64,000 nucleotides of DNA from Robbsia andropogonis (GCF_000970345.1 NZ_LAQU01000013.1:1-64000), one strand, 5' to 3'. Positions 21,934 through 32,905 are shown, counted from the first letter of the stretch. Notes: generated by a model from the sequence alone, not told the origin. Numbers and translations: made by a program.

Positions 21934-22464
21934 CTAGCCGAACAGACGATGTCCGATCGCCAGGACCAGCAACGCGAAAAACGCGGCCACGATATCGTCG
22001 AACATGATGCCGAAGCCGCCTTTCAAACGCTGGTCGAACCAACGGATCGGCGGTGGCTTGACCATATCGAAAAAGCGGAACACGGCGAAGGCAAGCAATT
22101 GCGCAGCGAAACCCGTTGGTGCGGCGAGCCACAGGACCAGCCATATCGCGATGACCTCGTCCCATACGACGGGTCCCGGGTCCGGCACATTCATGCGGCG
22201 CGCGGTAAAGCCGCAGAAGCCGATGCCGGCCAGGAAGCCGATCAGGATCAACAGCGCCCAGGCCGTGTTGGACAACCACGGCTGGAGCACGGCAAACGCG
22301 GCCCAGCCGAACAACGTGCCGCAGGTGCCGGGCATGATCGGCGAAAGCCCGCTGCCGAAACCCAGCGAGGCGATATGTACCGGATGAGACAGCATGAAAC
22401 GCAGCGTCGCGGGCTGGCGCTCGACGCGTGCCTGTGTATCGGAGAGAGTAGGGTCAGGCTGCAT
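21934..22464 (-). CDS. pgpA: Phosphatidylglycerophosphatase A
   Basis: The 176-residue inner-membrane phosphatase makes phosphatidylglycerol. The family N-terminal motif GFGSGLSPIMPGTCGTLFGW, the VVWDEVIAIWLVL motif with acidic active-site residues, and FDMVKPPPIRWFD are clear, with several hydrophobic membrane segments. Its start overlaps the 3' end of thiL by 11 bp, so the two are translated from one message, as in many proteobacteria. Confidence 0.95.
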   Translation of the reverse strand: MQPDPTLSDTQARVERQPATLRFMLSHPVHIASLGFGSGLSPIMPGTCGTLFGWAAFAVLQPWLSNTAWALLILIGFLAGIGFCGFTARRMNVPDPGPVVWDEVIAIWLVLWLAAPTGFAAQLLAFAVFRFFDMVKPPPIRWFDQRLKGGFGIMFDDIVAAFFALLVLAIGHRLFG

Positions 22465-23686
22465 CGAAGTGATCGAAACCGGTCAGCGAAAGAGAAAGAG
22501 GGGTACCGTCGGAGGCGACCCAGTGTACCTGACCTGCCTGATTCAGGGTGCCCGTCGCGAGTCGTAGCGGCGCGGTGGTGTCGCGTATATCCTCGATCAC
22601 GGCACGGGATGCCAAGGCGTCCTCGGATGCGCCTGAGCGCATTGATTCATGATGCGTCGCGGGCATATCGCTTGGCGTGCCGGTTGGCGACGCCGCGGCG
22701 GTTTCCGGTGCCCGCATCGTACCGACCCGGGTGAGGGCGACACCATCGATCGAACCGTGAGCGTTCAGGGCTTCCAACGCCGCGCGCGATGCGATCGGTG
22801 CCGTGAAGCACAGTTCGTAATCGTCGCCGCCACTCAACGTGCAGACCTTCTGGATTTCGGGTGCGCACGCGGCCAACCATCCCGAGCGGGGCACGGCATC
22901 AACGTCGACGACGGCCACCAGGCCGGAGCGCCGCGCGATGTGTGCCAGGTCCCCGGCGAGGCCATCCGAGAGATCGATCGCCGCATGCGCCAGTTCGCGC
23001 AATTGCTCCCCTAGCGCAATGCGTGGTTGCGGCGCCTCCATCGCGGTGCGTACCGCTGCCAGCGTCCCGGCAGCGTCGGACGTGCCAAGCGTGGTCAGTG
23101 GCCAGTCCTGACGCATCAGCCCCAATGCCAGCCGTGCGTCGCCCAATGTCCCTGATAACCAGATGTCGTCGCCTGCGCGTGCCGCGTCACGCCGCAGTGC
23201 GGCACCATGCGGCAAGGCGCCGAAGATCGTGATGCTGATCGTCAACGGACCGGCTGTCGTGTCACCCCCGATCAATTCGCAGCCGTGCGGTTCCGCTAAC
23301 GCAAACAGCCCTTCCGCAAAGCGATCGAGCCAATTCACATCGGCCGCGATCTCCGGTGGCAGAGCCAGCGACAAGGTGAATGCCATCGGAGTGGCACCCA
23401 TCGCCGCCAAATCCGACAGATTGACCGCCAGCGCCTTGTGACCGAGCTTGCGCGGATCGACGTCAGGCAGGAAATGGCGGCCGCAGACCAGCATATCCGT
23501 CGACACCGCCAACGACTGTCCCGCAGGCAGGTCCAGCAGCGCACAATCGTCGCCGATGCCGAGGCGGGTGGAACGCAAGCGAGACGGCGCGGACCCGTCG
23601 CGGGCGGCATGCACTTCGGCGCGCACGCGCGCCGCACGCGCGCGGCGCAAGAAAATCTGATCGATCAGTTCGAATTCTGTTGGCAT
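22454..23686 (-). CDS. thiL: Thiamine-monophosphate kinase
   Basis: The 410-residue kinase makes thiamine diphosphate from the monophosphate. MPTEFELIDQIFLRRA, the metal-binding GIGDDCALLDLPAGQSLAVS and the GGDTTAGPLTISITIFG motif are present. It is much longer than the usual 325-350: an Ala/Ser/Thr/Met/Pro-rich insert lies at about residues 324-366, before the C-terminal segment that ends TGFDHF. The start at 23686 gives the conserved N-terminus; a longer frame reaches 23887 but its extra part looks noncoding. No TPP-riboswitch-like element was recognised upstream. Confidence 0.93.
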   Translation of the reverse strand: MPTEFELIDQIFLRRARAARVRAEVHAARDGSAPSRLRSTRLGIGDDCALLDLPAGQSLAVSTDMLVCGRHFLPDVDPRKLGHKALAVNLSDLAAMGATPMAFTLSLALPPEIAADVNWLDRFAEGLFALAEPHGCELIGGDTTAGPLTISITIFGALPHGAALRRDAARAGDDIWLSGTLGDARLALGLMRQDWPLTTLGTSDAAGTLAAVRTAMEAPQPRIALGEQLRELAHAAIDLSDGLAGDLAHIARRSGLVAVVDVDAVPRSGWLAACAPEIQKVCTLSGGDDYELCFTAPIASRAALEALNAHGSIDGVALTRVGTMRAPETAAASPTGTPSDMPATHHESMRSGASEDALASRAVIEDIRDTTAPLRLATGTLNQAGQVHWVASDGTPLSLSLTGFDHFDAA

Positions 23687-24322
23687 GCGGACTGGGGGAC
23701 TCGCCCTGCGTGGGCGGTCTGTCGAAAGTGGAAAACGCGGATCGGCGACATGGACTGCCTCGCCCGGTATTGTGCCCGCATTCATGTCGCGGCGGACAGG
23801 GTGGTTGCGCCGGCGGTCTCCAGATGTCTTTGTAAGATCGCGTCCCAGGCGGTTTGCCGCACCGATGCGCGGCCCATGGCAATACATCGGGGAGGGTGGT
23901 GGGACGTAACGCGCAACGCGGACGATGCCACGGCGATCGCCCCTTACGCCTTATGTGAATCACGACGCTGCTGCGACGCAGCAATACCGCTTGCACGATG
24001 GTGCAATAGCGTATTTCACGCAGCGATGCTCATATTTGTTGGAACAATTGGCGCTACAATGCGCCGACGCGTTGATCTTTTGGCGTCTGCGCGCGGCCCG
24101 CTTTGGGTGGGGTGCCCGCGACGTCGGCGCGCTGTTTCTCCTGATGGCGCAAGGTTTCGATTACAGGATGCCGGATGCACGATGACGGGCAAGGAGCGGC
24201 AGTGTCAGTGACCGCCGTTGCAACGATCGTGGCAATATCGTCGGTGGCGATGCTGTCGCCAGGCTGCTGTTGGATCGTCTTTGCTTTTTGGTCGTTACGC
24301 GACCGCTTTCTGCCAGGTTCTC
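23687..24322. other. Divergent intergenic region between thiL and maeB (636 bp)
   Basis: No recognisable gene is present. A plus-strand TACAAT (24055-24060) could be a maeB -10, leaving a leader of about 255 nt. No partner -35 is good. The stretch adjacent to thiL is as GC-rich as coding sequence and could be read as an N-terminal extension of ThiL, which I reject on homology. Confidence 0.4.
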
Positions 24323-26626
24323 ATGTCCACACCCGTCAATGCCAAACTGCGCGAAGCCGCGCTCGATTACCACGAATTTCCGACGCCGGGCAAGATCGCC
24401 ATCGCCGCGACGAAACAACTGATAAACCAGCGTGACCTTGCGCTGGCGTACTCGCCCGGCGTTGCCGCCGCGTGTGAGGAAATCGTCAAGGACCCGTTGA
24501 ATGCGGCGCGGTTCACGGCCCGCAGCAATCTCGTGGGGGTGGTATCGAACGGTACGGCGGTGCTGGGGCTGGGCAATATCGGTCCGCTGGCGTCCAAGCC
24601 GGTGATGGAAGGCAAGGCTGTTCTATTCAAGAAATTTGCCGGTATCGATGTATTCGACATCGAGCTGAACGAAATGGACCCGCATAAGCTTGTGGACGTG
24701 ATCGCGGCGCTGGAGCCGACGTTCGGCGGTATCAACCTCGAAGACATCAAAGCACCGGACTGCTTCGTCGTCGAAAGCGAATGCCGCAAGCGGATGAAGA
24801 TCCCGGTCTTTCACGATGACCAGCACGGCACGGCGATTGTCGTGGGCGCGGCAGTGACGAACGGCTTGAAAGTGGTCGGCAAGCCGATTTCGGAAGTCAA
24901 GCTCGTCTCGTCCGGCGCCGGCGCGGCGGCGCTCGCCTGTCTGGAGTTGCTGCTCGATCTCGGGTTGAAGCTCGAGAACATCATCGTGACCGACCTGGCC
25001 GGGGTGGTGTACAAAGGTCGCACCGAACTGATGGACCCCAAGAAGGAGCAGTTCGCGAGCGATACCTCGCATCGGACCTTGGCCGAAGCGATTGAAGGCG
25101 CCGATATTTTTCTGGGCCTGTCGGCCGGTGGCGTGTTGCAGCCGGAGATGGTCGCGAAGATGGCGAAGGATCCGCTGATCCTGGCGCTGGCGAATCCCAA
25201 TCCAGAAATCATGCCGGAGGCGGCGCTGGAAGTGCGGCCGGACGCCATCATCGCCACCGGCCGCACCGACTACCCGAATCAGGTTAACAACGTCCTGTGT
25301 TTCCCGTTCATCTTCCGCGGTGCACTGGATGTCGGCGCGACCACGGTTACAAAGAACATGGAAATCGCCGTCGTCAATGCGATCGCCGAATTGGCCCGCC
25401 AGGAACAAAGTGACGTGGTGGCCACGGCCTACGGCATCGAAGACCTGTCGTTTGGTCCGCAGTATCTTATTCCCAAGCCATTCGACCCGCGCCTGATCGT
25501 GAAGATCGCACCGGCGGTTGCAAAGGCGGCCATGCTCGACGGCGTGGCCACGCGGCCGATCGAGGACATGGACGCCTACGAACAGCATCTGCAGCAGTTC
25601 GTCTATCAAAGCGGCACGATCATGAAGCCGGTGTTCCAGGTGGCGCGCGCCGCCACGCCGGAGCAGAAGACCATCGTGTTCAGCGAAGGGGAAGAAGAGC
25701 GGGTCCTGCGCGCGGTGCAGATCCTGGTGGACGAGAAGATCTGCTTCCCGATCCTCGTGGGTCGTCCCGCGGTTATCCAGCAACGCATTACGCGTTATGG
25801 ACTGCGTCTGGTTCAGGATCAGGACTTCCGTATCGTCAATCCGGAGTTCGACGAACGCTATCGCGACTATTGGCAGACGTATCACAAGATGCAGGCCCGT
25901 AAAGGCACGACCGCCCAATCGGCCAAGCTGGAAATGCGTCGTCGTCCCACGCTGATCGGCTCGATGCTGGTGAAGAAAGGCGAGGCGCGAGGCCTGATTT
26001 GCGGCACGATCAGTACCACGCATCGCCATCTGCACTTTATCGACCAGGTAATCGGCAAACGGGAAGGCGCGACCGTCTACGCGGCGATGAATGCGCTGCT
26101 GCTGCCAGGGCGCCAGATTTTCCTAGTGGATACCCACGTCAACTATGATCCGACACCGGCGGAACTGGCCGAAATCACGATCATGGCGGCCGAGGAAGTG
26201 CGCCGTTTCGGCATCGAGCCGAAGATCGCACTGTTGTCGCATTCGAATTTTGGATCAAGCAAGGGTCCAAGCGCGCAGAAGATGCGCGATACGCTGGAGA
26301 TCCTGCAGCAAACAGCACCGGATCTGGACGTGGACGGCGAAATGCACGGCGATGTCGCATTGGACGCGCAATTGCGTGCGGACCAATTGCCGGATTCCAC
26401 GTTGCAAGGTAACGCGAATCTACTGGTCATGCCGAATATAGACTCGGCAAATATTGCCTATAACCTGTTGAAAGTCGCCGCCGGCAACAATGTAGCGATC
26501 GGTCCGATCTTGCTGGGTGCAAAGCAGCCGGTGCATATTCTGACGGCATCTGCGACGGTGCGACGAATCGTCAACATGGCAGCGTTGCTGGTGGCGGATA
26601 TCGTTGCCGAGGAACTGCGGCATTGA
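24323..26626 (+). CDS. maeB: NADP-dependent malic enzyme with phosphotransacetylase-like domain
   Basis: The 767-residue protein is a two-domain MaeB. The malic-enzyme half (about 1-425) shows [15 protein letters not shown], the metal site region [16 protein letters not shown] and the NADP loop [19 protein letters not shown]. The second half (about 430-767) resembles phosphotransacetylase and in the E. coli homologue acts as a regulatory domain, not an active transferase. It oxidatively decarboxylates malate to pyruvate. The ATG at 24323 gives the conserved [20 protein letters not shown] start. Confidence 0.95.
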   Translation: MSTPVNAKLREAALDYHEFPTPGKIAIAATKQLINQRDLALAYSPGVAAACEEIVKDPLNAARFTARSNLVGVVSNGTAVLGLGNIGPLASKPVMEGKAVLFKKFAGIDVFDIELNEMDPHKLVDVIAALEPTFGGINLEDIKAPDCFVVESECRKRMKIPVFHDDQHGTAIVVGAAVTNGLKVVGKPISEVKLVSSGAGAAALACLELLLDLGLKLENIIVTDLAGVVYKGRTELMDPKKEQFASDTSHRTLAEAIEGADIFLGLSAGGVLQPEMVAKMAKDPLILALANPNPEIMPEAALEVRPDAIIATGRTDYPNQVNNVLCFPFIFRGALDVGATTVTKNMEIAVVNAIAELARQEQSDVVATAYGIEDLSFGPQYLIPKPFDPRLIVKIAPAVAKAAMLDGVATRPIEDMDAYEQHLQQFVYQSGTIMKPVFQVARAATPEQKTIVFSEGEEERVLRAVQILVDEKICFPILVGRPAVIQQRITRYGLRLVQDQDFRIVNPEFDERYRDYWQTYHKMQARKGTTAQSAKLEMRRRPTLIGSMLVKKGEARGLICGTISTTHRHLHFIDQVIGKREGATVYAAMNALLLPGRQIFLVDTHVNYDPTPAELAEITIMAAEEVRRFGIEPKIALLSHSNFGSSKGPSAQKMRDTLEILQQTAPDLDVDGEMHGDVALDAQLRADQLPDSTLQGNANLLVMPNIDSANIAYNLLKVAAGNNVAIGPILLGAKQPVHILTASATVRRIVNMAALLVADIVAEELRH

Positions 26627-26856
26627 TCGCGCGCATGTGTCGGTTATTTTCGTGATCGACACGTTTCGCTTTACTCCCTTCCGTCCCCCGTCGTGCGGGG
26701 ACAACCGTCACCTCATGGTGCGCGTCGCAATCGTCGTAAATTCCGATATCTGATTGATTTGCTTGTGCCTTCGGGGTAGGCTAACGCCTTGGCGCGTATT
26801 ATTTCGCGGTTTTTCTAATGCGGCGATGAACTCGGCCGCCTGGCTGGTGTCTTAGC

Positions 26857-27357
26857 ATGGGGAAGTGGGCGGCCCGTACCGCGGCAGCGGCGTTGATGGC
26901 GTTTGCCTGGTTAGGTGTTGGAACGGGGAGCGCCGTCGACGGTTTGCCGGCTGCCGGGTTTGGCGTGCATGGGCAGGGGTTGCGGATCGTTGCGGCCGCC
27001 GATGCGCGGCAGTCGCGCTACTCCGAAAATGGCGACGCGGGGGACCCGAACGGTGCGGCGACGTTCGCGGGGCCAACGCTCGAGAAGCACGCCTTACCCC
27101 TTGAGGCGCAGCGGGTATTGATCCAGATTCGTGATGGCGGGCCGTTCCGGTATGACAAGGACGGCATCGTTTTCGGCAACCGCGAAAAGTTGCTGCCGCG
27201 CGAACCCCGCGGCTATTATCGGGAGTATACGGTGCCAACGCCGCGCGCGAGGGATCGCGGAGCGCGGCGCATTGTGTGTGGCGGGCCACCGAGACAGCCA
27301 GATGCCTGTTTCTACTCGGACGACCATTACAGTAGTTTCAAACGAATCCAGGGATGA
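26857..27357 (+). CDS. Secreted barnase-like guanyl-specific ribonuclease
   Basis: The 166-residue precursor has a basic N-terminus and hydrophobic segment (about residues 3-25) that look like a signal peptide with cleavage near GSA-VD. After a linker, the RNase domain (about 78-166) carries the microbial N1/T1/barnase pattern: catalytic E123 in GYYREYTVPTP, an arginine cluster in RDRGARRIV, and H157 in YSDDHYSSFKRI, close to barnase's TDHYQTF. C141 and C151 flank a loop and could form a disulphide, consistent with export. The next gene, 7 bp downstream, encodes a barstar-like inhibitor. Target and physiological role are unknown. Confidence 0.85.
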   Translation: MGKWAARTAAAALMAFAWLGVGTGSAVDGLPAAGFGVHGQGLRIVAAADARQSRYSENGDAGDPNGAATFAGPTLEKHALPLEAQRVLIQIRDGGPFRYDKDGIVFGNREKLLPREPRGYYREYTVPTPRARDRGARRIVCGGPPRQPDACFYSDDHYSSFKRIQG

Positions 27358-27364
27358 CAACGGT

Positions 27365-27913
27365 ATGAGCGGCAACCATTCTGCGCAAGAGACCGTGGTC
27401 GCAGTTGATCTTTTCGGGCGTAGCGACTTGAACCTGTTTCGGCGGGTCATGTCACTGCGCGATAGTGCGGTGGAGCGCCAGCCGGCGGCTCCGAGCGCAC
27501 CCGACGACACGACGGTCGACATGTTTCGCACGGTGCGGTCAAACATCGTGCAGTCGATCCGCGCGTTCCGCATCGTCGATCTCGCCGAACAGGCGAAGCG
27601 CCTGGACCAGCATTTCTTCTATGCCGATTGCTCCGCGGCGAACACGAAAGCCGAAGTACTGGAAGCCATTTCACGCGCGTTTTATTTCCCGAAGCACTTT
27701 GGGAAGAATTTCGATGCGTTATACGACTCGCTGACGGATCTGGTTGCCAAGTCAGGACGTCAGACGGGTTTTGTGATCGTCCTGGATAGCTTGCCGGCTG
27801 TGCAAAAGTTCGACAAGGAAGCCCGTGAGAACCTGTTGGACGTTTTTCGCGAAGCGTCCGAGTTCTGGGCGGAACGGAGCGTGTCCTTCCGGGTGTTCTA
27901 CTCGTTTATCTGA
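27365..27913 (+). CDS. Barstar-family ribonuclease inhibitor
   Basis: The 182-residue cytoplasmic protein has a C-terminal barstar domain (about residues 90-182) with the family core of a Phe-Pro-x-x-Phe-Gly-Lys-Asn-Phe-Asp-Ala-Leu-Tyr-Asp motif (FPKHFGKNFDALYDSLTDL). About 85 extra N-terminal residues precede it, longer than classical barstar (about 90 aa in total). It lies 7 bp downstream of the secreted RNase gene, so it probably protects the cell from that enzyme before export. The ATG at 27365 is the first in frame after the RNase stop. It converges on rsmE with only 20 bp between. Confidence 0.85.
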   Translation: MSGNHSAQETVVAVDLFGRSDLNLFRRVMSLRDSAVERQPAAPSAPDDTTVDMFRTVRSNIVQSIRAFRIVDLAEQAKRLDQHFFYADCSAANTKAEVLEAISRAFYFPKHFGKNFDALYDSLTDLVAKSGRQTGFVIVLDSLPAVQKFDKEARENLLDVFREASEFWAERSVSFRVFYSFI

Positions 27914-27933
27914 TCTCTTGTTGCAACGCGGTG

Positions 27934-28713
27934 TCACCATCCGCCCCAGCGTCCGGCCAACGCGGCGAGGACGGCCATGCCGGCGGTTTCAGTGCGTAAC
28001 ACCCGCGGCCCGAGTGATAGCGCGGTGACACCGGCCGCGCGCGCGGCAGCCTCTTCTTCCATGGACCACCCCCCCTCGGGACCGATCCATAACTGGATCG
28101 GCGCGGCGGGGGGCGTGATTGGCAGTTCGGCGAACGTGGTTGCAGCGCGCGGTGATAGCAACCAGCGCAATGGCGTGAGCGCACCCTCTTGCGAGCCGCT
28201 TGTCTCCGCCGTGTTCCGCGTCGTTGCCTCCAACCAGCGATCGAACGGCTGCGGGACCCGCACCGTCGGGATCACATTGCGCCCACATTGCTCACACGCC
28301 GCCCGCACCAGTGCTTCCCAGTGGGCGTGCCGCCGTTCGAGCCGCTCGCCTTGTAGCTTGACGACGCTGCGGTGCGCGAGTATCGGCGTGATCGTGTCGA
28401 CCCCCAGTTCCACGGCCTTTTCGATCAGCCAGTCCATCTTTTCGTTGCTCGCCACGCCTTGCACCAGATCGATCCGGTAGGGTGGCTCCGCGGCAGCGGC
28501 ATTCACCGTTGCAGTCAGCACGGTGGCGTGCGCGCTGCGTTTTTCCAGGGCATCGAGCCGCGCGTCATAGGCGTTGCCGTCGCCGTTGAATACGGTCAGC
28601 AAATCGCCTTCGCGTAGTCGCAGGACTTGCAGATGCCGGACGGTTTCGGCGGGAAGCGTTAGCGATGTGCCGGTGCTGAGCGGCAGATCGACAAAGAATC
28701 GGGGGCTGGACAT
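27934..28713 (-). CDS. rsmE: 16S rRNA (uracil1498-N3)-methyltransferase
   Basis: The 259-residue SPOUT-class enzyme methylates U1498 of 16S r[12 protein letters not shown] at the N-terminus, [23 protein letters not shown], and the knot motifs [19 protein letters not shown] and [20 protein letters not shown] are conserved. The start codon lies within 15 bp of a minus-strand -10-like TAGAAT (28725-28720), so the message would be nearly leaderless if that element is used. Confidence 0.94.
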   Translation of the reverse strand: MSSPRFFVDLPLSTGTSLTLPAETVRHLQVLRLREGDLLTVFNGDGNAYDARLDALEKRSAHATVLTATVNAAAAEPPYRIDLVQGVASNEKMDWLIEKAVELGVDTITPILAHRSVVKLQGERLERRHAHWEALVRAACEQCGRNVIPTVRVPQPFDRWLEATTRNTAETSGSQEGALTPLRWLLSPRAATTFAELPITPPAAPIQLWIGPEGGWSMEEEAAARAAGVTALSLGPRVLRTETAGMAVLAALAGRWGGW

Positions 28714-28717
28714 GCGG

Positions 28718-28748
28718 CCATTCTACACCGGGGGTTCTGATAGAATGG
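28718..28748. promoter_or_regulatory. Mirror-image -10 elements in the rsmE/tkt divergent region
   Basis: CCATTCTA (28718-28725) and TAGAATGG (28741-28748) are an exact 8-bp inverted repeat with a 15-bp spacer. The right arm preceded by TGA forms an extended -10 (TGaTAGAAT) for tkt; the left arm is TAGAAT on the minus strand for rsmE. Either divergent promoters or a dyad operator would explain it. Confidence 0.45.
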
Positions 28749-28943
28749 AGAGCCCGACTGGTGTGTGCTTTCGTCACGGCATGTGCCGCGAATCGTGAAT
28801 GCAGGCAACCGGTGGGGACGTATCGTGGACGTATTCTCCATGCATCCCGCGCCGACGTCGGCCGGGGCGCGACGCGCACGGCGCGGCTTTTGCCGCCGAC
28901 GGGCGATCCGCCCTGGCTCGCAGCGGCGCCAGCTCTCGACACC

Positions 28944-30968
28944 ATGACTCTTCAGACCAGTAGCCCGACGACGCCCCTCGCCAACGCCATTCGCTTTCTT
29001 GCGATCGACGCCGTCGAAAAGGCCAAATCGGGTCACCCGGGCATGCCGATGGGCATGGCGGAAATCGCCGTGGCGCTCTGGCAGAAGCACCTGAAGCACA
29101 ATCCCTCGAATCCGCTCTGGTTCGACCGTGATCGTTTCGTCCTCTCGAACGGTCATGGGTCGATGCTGCTGTATGCATTGCTTCATCTGACCGGCTATGA
29201 CTTGCCGATCGGTGAACTGAAGCAATTCCGTCAACTGCATAGCAAGACGCCTGGACACCCGGAGTGGGGCATCACCGCGGGTGTCGAGACGACCACGGGT
29301 CCATTGGGCCAAGGCATCGCGAACGCTGTCGGGATGGCATTGGCCGAGGTGCTGCTGGCACGGGAATTCAATCGCCCAGGCCACGATATCGTCGATCACC
29401 ATACCTACGCCTTCGTCGGTGACGGTTGCCTGATGGAAGGGATCTCGCACGAGGTCTGCTCGCTGGCGGGCACGCTGGGCTTGTCGAAGCTGGTCGTGCT
29501 GTACGACGACAACGGGATTTCGATCGACGGTCACGTCGAATACTGGTTCGGCGACGATACCCCGAGGCGCTTCGAAGCGTATGGCTGGCATGTCGTACGC
29601 GGTGTGGACGGTCACGACATCGATGCGGTCGACGCGGCGATCACCGCGGCCAAGGCCTCGGGCAAGCCGTCGCTTATCTGCTGCAAGACCGTCATCGGCA
29701 AGGGTTCGCCGAACAAGGCCGGTACACACGATGTTCACGGCGCTGCCCTGGGTGCGGACGAGATCGCGGCCACGCGCCAGGCGCTGGGCTGGCCATACCC
29801 GGCATTTGACGTGCCGGAGGAAATTTATGCGGCATGGGATGCGCGTGAAACCGGTAAGCAAGCGGAGTCCGAGTGGGATACGCGTTTTGCCGCCTACCGG
29901 GCCGCCTTCCCGACCGAGGCAGCGGAGTTCGAGCGTCGGATGCGTGGTGCGCTGCCGGCCGATTGGGCCGAGAAAGCCGCCGCGATCGTCGAAGGTGCCA
30001 ATGGCCGGGCCGAGACGGTGGCCACGCGTAAAGCCTCGCAACAGGCGATCGAGGGCTTGGCTGCGGTGCTGCCGGAACTGCTTGGCGGTTCCGCTGATCT
30101 GACGGGTTCGAACCTGACGAACTGGAAAGCTGCCAAGCCGGTCCGCGGCAGCGCCGAGGGTACGCAGGGTGGCAACTACATCAACTACGGTGTACGCGAA
30201 TTCGGTATGAGCGCCGCGATCAACGGCATCGCGGTGCATGGCGGCTTCGTCCCGTTCGGCGGCACGTTCCTGACGTTCTCGGACTATAGCCGCAATGCAT
30301 TGCGTGTCGCGGCCCTCATGAAGGCACGGTCCCTGTTCGTGTTCACGCACGATTCGATCGGCTTGGGTGAGGACGGTCCGACACACCAGTCGATCGAACA
30401 CGTTGCCAGCCTGCGTCTGATTCCGAATCTGGATGTATGGCGTCCATGCGATACGGTCGAGTCCGCGGTGGCGTGGACGCAGTCCGTTGAGCGCAAGGAC
30501 GGACCTGCCGCGCTGATTTTCAGCCGGCAGAACCTGCCGTTCCAAGCGCGCAGCGATGCGCAGATTGCCAATATTGCTCGTGGCGGCTATGTGCTGCGGG
30601 ATTGGAATGAAGAAATCCCGGCACGTAAAGTGATCCTGCTGGCCACCGGTTCCGAAATCGGTCTGGCGATGGAGGCTGTGGAGGCCTTGCAGCAGGTAGG
30701 CATCGGCGCCCGGGTCGTGTCCATGCCGTCGACCGATGTGTTTGACCGGCAGGATGCCGCATACCGTGAACGCGTGCTGCCGAAGGGCGTGGCACGGGTC
30801 GCGATCGAAATGGGAGTCAGCGACTTCTGGCGCAAATACGTGGGCCTCGAGGGCGGCGTGGTCGGTATCGACACGTTCGGCGAATCGGCCCCGGCGCCAG
30901 TGCTGTTCCAGCACTTCGGCTTCACCGTCGACAATGTGGTGAATGCCGTGAAGACGGTGCTCGACTGA
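28944..30968 (+). CDS. tkt: Transketolase
   Basis: The 674-residue thiamine-diphosphate enzyme moves two-carbon units in the pentose phosphate pathway. [37 protein letters not shown], the ThDP motif [15 protein letters not shown] and the central catalytic region with [16 protein letters not shown] are conserved. The ATG at 28944 gives [18 protein letters not shown]; the frame remains open upstream to 28761 but without similarity. gapA follows after 27 bp and is probably in the same operon. Confidence 0.97.
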   Translation: MTLQTSSPTTPLANAIRFLAIDAVEKAKSGHPGMPMGMAEIAVALWQKHLKHNPSNPLWFDRDRFVLSNGHGSMLLYALLHLTGYDLPIGELKQFRQLHSKTPGHPEWGITAGVETTTGPLGQGIANAVGMALAEVLLAREFNRPGHDIVDHHTYAFVGDGCLMEGISHEVCSLAGTLGLSKLVVLYDDNGISIDGHVEYWFGDDTPRRFEAYGWHVVRGVDGHDIDAVDAAITAAKASGKPSLICCKTVIGKGSPNKAGTHDVHGAALGADEIAATRQALGWPYPAFDVPEEIYAAWDARETGKQAESEWDTRFAAYRAAFPTEAAEFERRMRGALPADWAEKAAAIVEGANGRAETVATRKASQQAIEGLAAVLPELLGGSADLTGSNLTNWKAAKPVRGSAEGTQGGNYINYGVREFGMSAAINGIAVHGGFVPFGGTFLTFSDYSRNALRVAALMKARSLFVFTHDSIGLGEDGPTHQSIEHVASLRLIPNLDVWRPCDTVESAVAWTQSVERKDGPAALIFSRQNLPFQARSDAQIANIARGGYVLRDWNEEIPARKVILLATGSEIGLAMEAVEALQQVGIGARVVSMPSTDVFDRQDAAYRERVLPKGVARVAIEMGVSDFWRKYVGLEGGVVGIDTFGESAPAPVLFQHFGFTVDNVVNAVKTVLD

Positions 30969-30995
30969 TTTTTTTCAATCGATAGGAGACGTACC

Positions 30996-32009
30996 ATGAC
31001 GGTTCGTGTTGCAATTAACGGGTATGGCCGGATCGGCCGTAACACCCTGCGCGCATTCTACGAAGGTGGCAAGAAACACGACATCGAGATCGTGGCCATC
31101 AATGACCTCGGCGATGCCAATACCAATGCGCATCTGACGCAGTACGACACGGCCCATGGCCGTTTCCCTGGAACCGTGTCGGTCGAGGGCGAGTATCTTG
31201 TCGTCAACGGCGACAAGATCAAGGTATTGGCAAACCGTAATCCCGCGGAATTGCCGTGGGGCGAGCTGGGCGTCGATGTGGTCTTGGAATGCACCGGCTT
31301 CTTCACGACGAAGGAAAAGGCCAGTGCCCACCTGAAAGGGGGGGCGAAGAAGGTCATCATTTCCGCGCCGGGCGGCAAGGACGTGGACGCCACGATCGTC
31401 TATGGCGTGAACCATGGCGTGCTGAAGGCCAGCGACACCGTCATCTCGAATGCATCGTGCACGACTAACTGCCTGGCCCCTCTGGTCAAGCCGCTACATG
31501 ACAAGCTGGGCGTGGTCAGCGGTTTGATGACGACGATCCATAGCTACACGAACGATCAGGTCCTGACTGACGTCTACCATGAGGATCTGCGCCGTGCGCG
31601 TTCCGCGACGCACAGCATGATTCCGACGAAGACCGGTGCGGCAGCCGCGGTGGGTCTGGTGCTGCCGGAACTGAACGGCAAGCTGGACGGTTACGCGATT
31701 CGCGTACCCACGATCAATGTGTCGATCGTCGACTTGTCGTTCGTTGCGGCGCGCGACACGACTGTCGACGAAGTGAACGCGATCCTGAAGGAAGCGTCGG
31801 AATCGGGTCCGTTGAAGGGTATCCTTGCCTACAACACGGCACCATTGGTGTCGGTCGATTTCAACCACAACCCGGCGTCGTCGACGTTCGATGCCACGCT
31901 GACGAAGGTGACGGGCAACCTGGTCAAGGTTTCGAGCTGGTACGACAACGAATGGGGCTTCTCGAACCGGATGCTCGACACGACGGTAGCCTTCGCCACG
32001 GCAAAGTAA
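30996..32009 (+). CDS. gapA: Glyceraldehyde-3-phosphate dehydrogenase, type I
   Basis: The 337-residue glycolytic enzyme has the NAD motif [15 protein letters not shown] and the catalytic cysteine in [13 protein letters not shown], with the [15 protein letters not shown]-terminal motif. TAGGAGACGTACC precedes the ATG. It is the second gene after tkt and ends before a strong hairpin terminator. Confidence 0.98.
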   Translation: MTVRVAINGYGRIGRNTLRAFYEGGKKHDIEIVAINDLGDANTNAHLTQYDTAHGRFPGTVSVEGEYLVVNGDKIKVLANRNPAELPWGELGVDVVLECTGFFTTKEKASAHLKGGAKKVIISAPGGKDVDATIVYGVNHGVLKASDTVISNASCTTNCLAPLVKPLHDKLGVVSGLMTTIHSYTNDQVLTDVYHEDLRRARSATHSMIPTKTGAAAAVGLVLPELNGKLDGYAIRVPTINVSIVDLSFVAARDTTVDEVNAILKEASESGPLKGILAYNTAPLVSVDFNHNPASSTFDATLTKVTGNLVKVSSWYDNEWGFSNRMLDTTVAFATAK

Positions 32010-32169
32010 GTATCGGGCACGCCTGTTTGATCAGTGTGGTTGGGCGGGCGTGCCTCGGCCGGAATGGCCAGCGAGCGCAGCAGTCGATTCCGGCGCAAGT
32101 GCTGCCGGTTCATGGCACTGCCGCGGTTGCCGAGAGCGATAGGACCGTACAGAAAAGTCCATTGCCGTT

Positions 32170-32223
32170 AAAAAAGGGAAGGAATACCGGTCACGCCGGC
32201 GTTCCTTCCCTTTTTTAATTTTT
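32170..32223. terminator. Bidirectional terminator between gapA and fur
   Basis: A perfect 15-bp stem, AAAAAAGGGAAGGAA (32170-32184) with its complement at 32202-32216, flanks a 17-nt loop. It has A's on the left and T's on the right, so it can stop both converging transcripts. Confidence 0.92.
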
Positions 32224-32280
32224 CACCGTATTACGCCGCGAAGCCATGCGGTTGCCCGCGGTTGCAGGGCATTTCCGTGC

Positions 32281-32706
32281 TTAAGCCTTCCGATTCGGGC
32301 AGTGTTCGCGGGTGCAGGTTCCGTAAAGCGCCAATGCATGATCCTGCAACTTGAAACCTTTCTGCTCGGCAATGTTATGCTGCCGTTTCTCGATCTCTGC
32401 ATCGAAGAATTCTTCGACGTGTCCGCAGTCGACGCAGACCAGGTGGTCGTGATGGTCCTTTTTCAGTTCGAACACGGCCTTGCCTGATTCGAACGTGGAG
32501 CGCGACAGCATGCCGGCCTGTTCAAACTGGGTCAGGACGCGGTAGACGGTCGCCAGTCCGATATCCAGCTCGTCATGGATCAGCTCGCGGTAGACATCTT
32601 CCGCCGTCAAGTGTCGGTCGCCGTTGCTCTGGAAGATGTCGAGGATCTTCATGCGCGGCAGCGTCGCTTTCAGTCCCTTGCTTTTGAGGTCGGATGGATT
32701 GGTCAT
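32281..32706 (-). CDS. fur: Ferric uptake regulator Fur
   Basis: The 141-residue repressor has an N-terminal winged helix ([35 protein letters not shown]) and a metal-binding dimerisation domain with [16 protein letters not shown] and a second zinc-binding cysteine pair near the C-terminus ([10 protein letters not shown]). It controls iron uptake genes. It is divergent from bamE across 199 bp, a common arrangement. I looked for a Fur box in that region and found only a weak AATAATAATGG. Confidence 0.97.
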   Translation of the reverse strand: MTNPSDLKSKGLKATLPRMKILDIFQSNGDRHLTAEDVYRELIHDELDIGLATVYRVLTQFEQAGMLSRSTFESGKAVFELKKDHHDHLVCVDCGHVEEFFDAEIEKRQHNIAEQKGFKLQDHALALYGTCTREHCPNRKA

Positions 32707-32905
32707 CGCTGATTCTGCCTAGAGTACAATACGAGGCCCCAATAATAATGGGTTTTCGTGTCGCCGGATGCTACCGGATGAAAAGACCGCAATGCGGGCT
32801 GCTGTCGGGGGATGATCGCAGGCGGAAGCGACCGATCGGCCGGGTGGTCGGGCGGACGGCCGCAGGCGACCGGATGGAACAAAACGGCTTCAATGATGAG
32901 GTTCA

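Noticed and set aside
23687-23887. Upstream extension of thiL
   Set aside because: Homologues begin at MPTEFELI; the extra 67 residues are Arg/Pro-rich and look like translated noncoding sequence.
24623-26035. 470-codon minus-strand frame antisense to maeB
   Set aside because: Same reason: shadow of a strongly coding plus-strand gene, composition unlike a real protein.
28659-30914. 751-codon open frame on the minus strand, antisense to tkt
   Set aside because: It mirrors the codon structure of tkt and its product is rich in His/Arg/Gln with no recognisable domain; long antisense frames are expected in GC-rich genes.
32735-32760. Fur box between fur and bamE
   Set aside because: AATAATAATGG matches only part of the 19-bp Fur consensus and lacks the second half.
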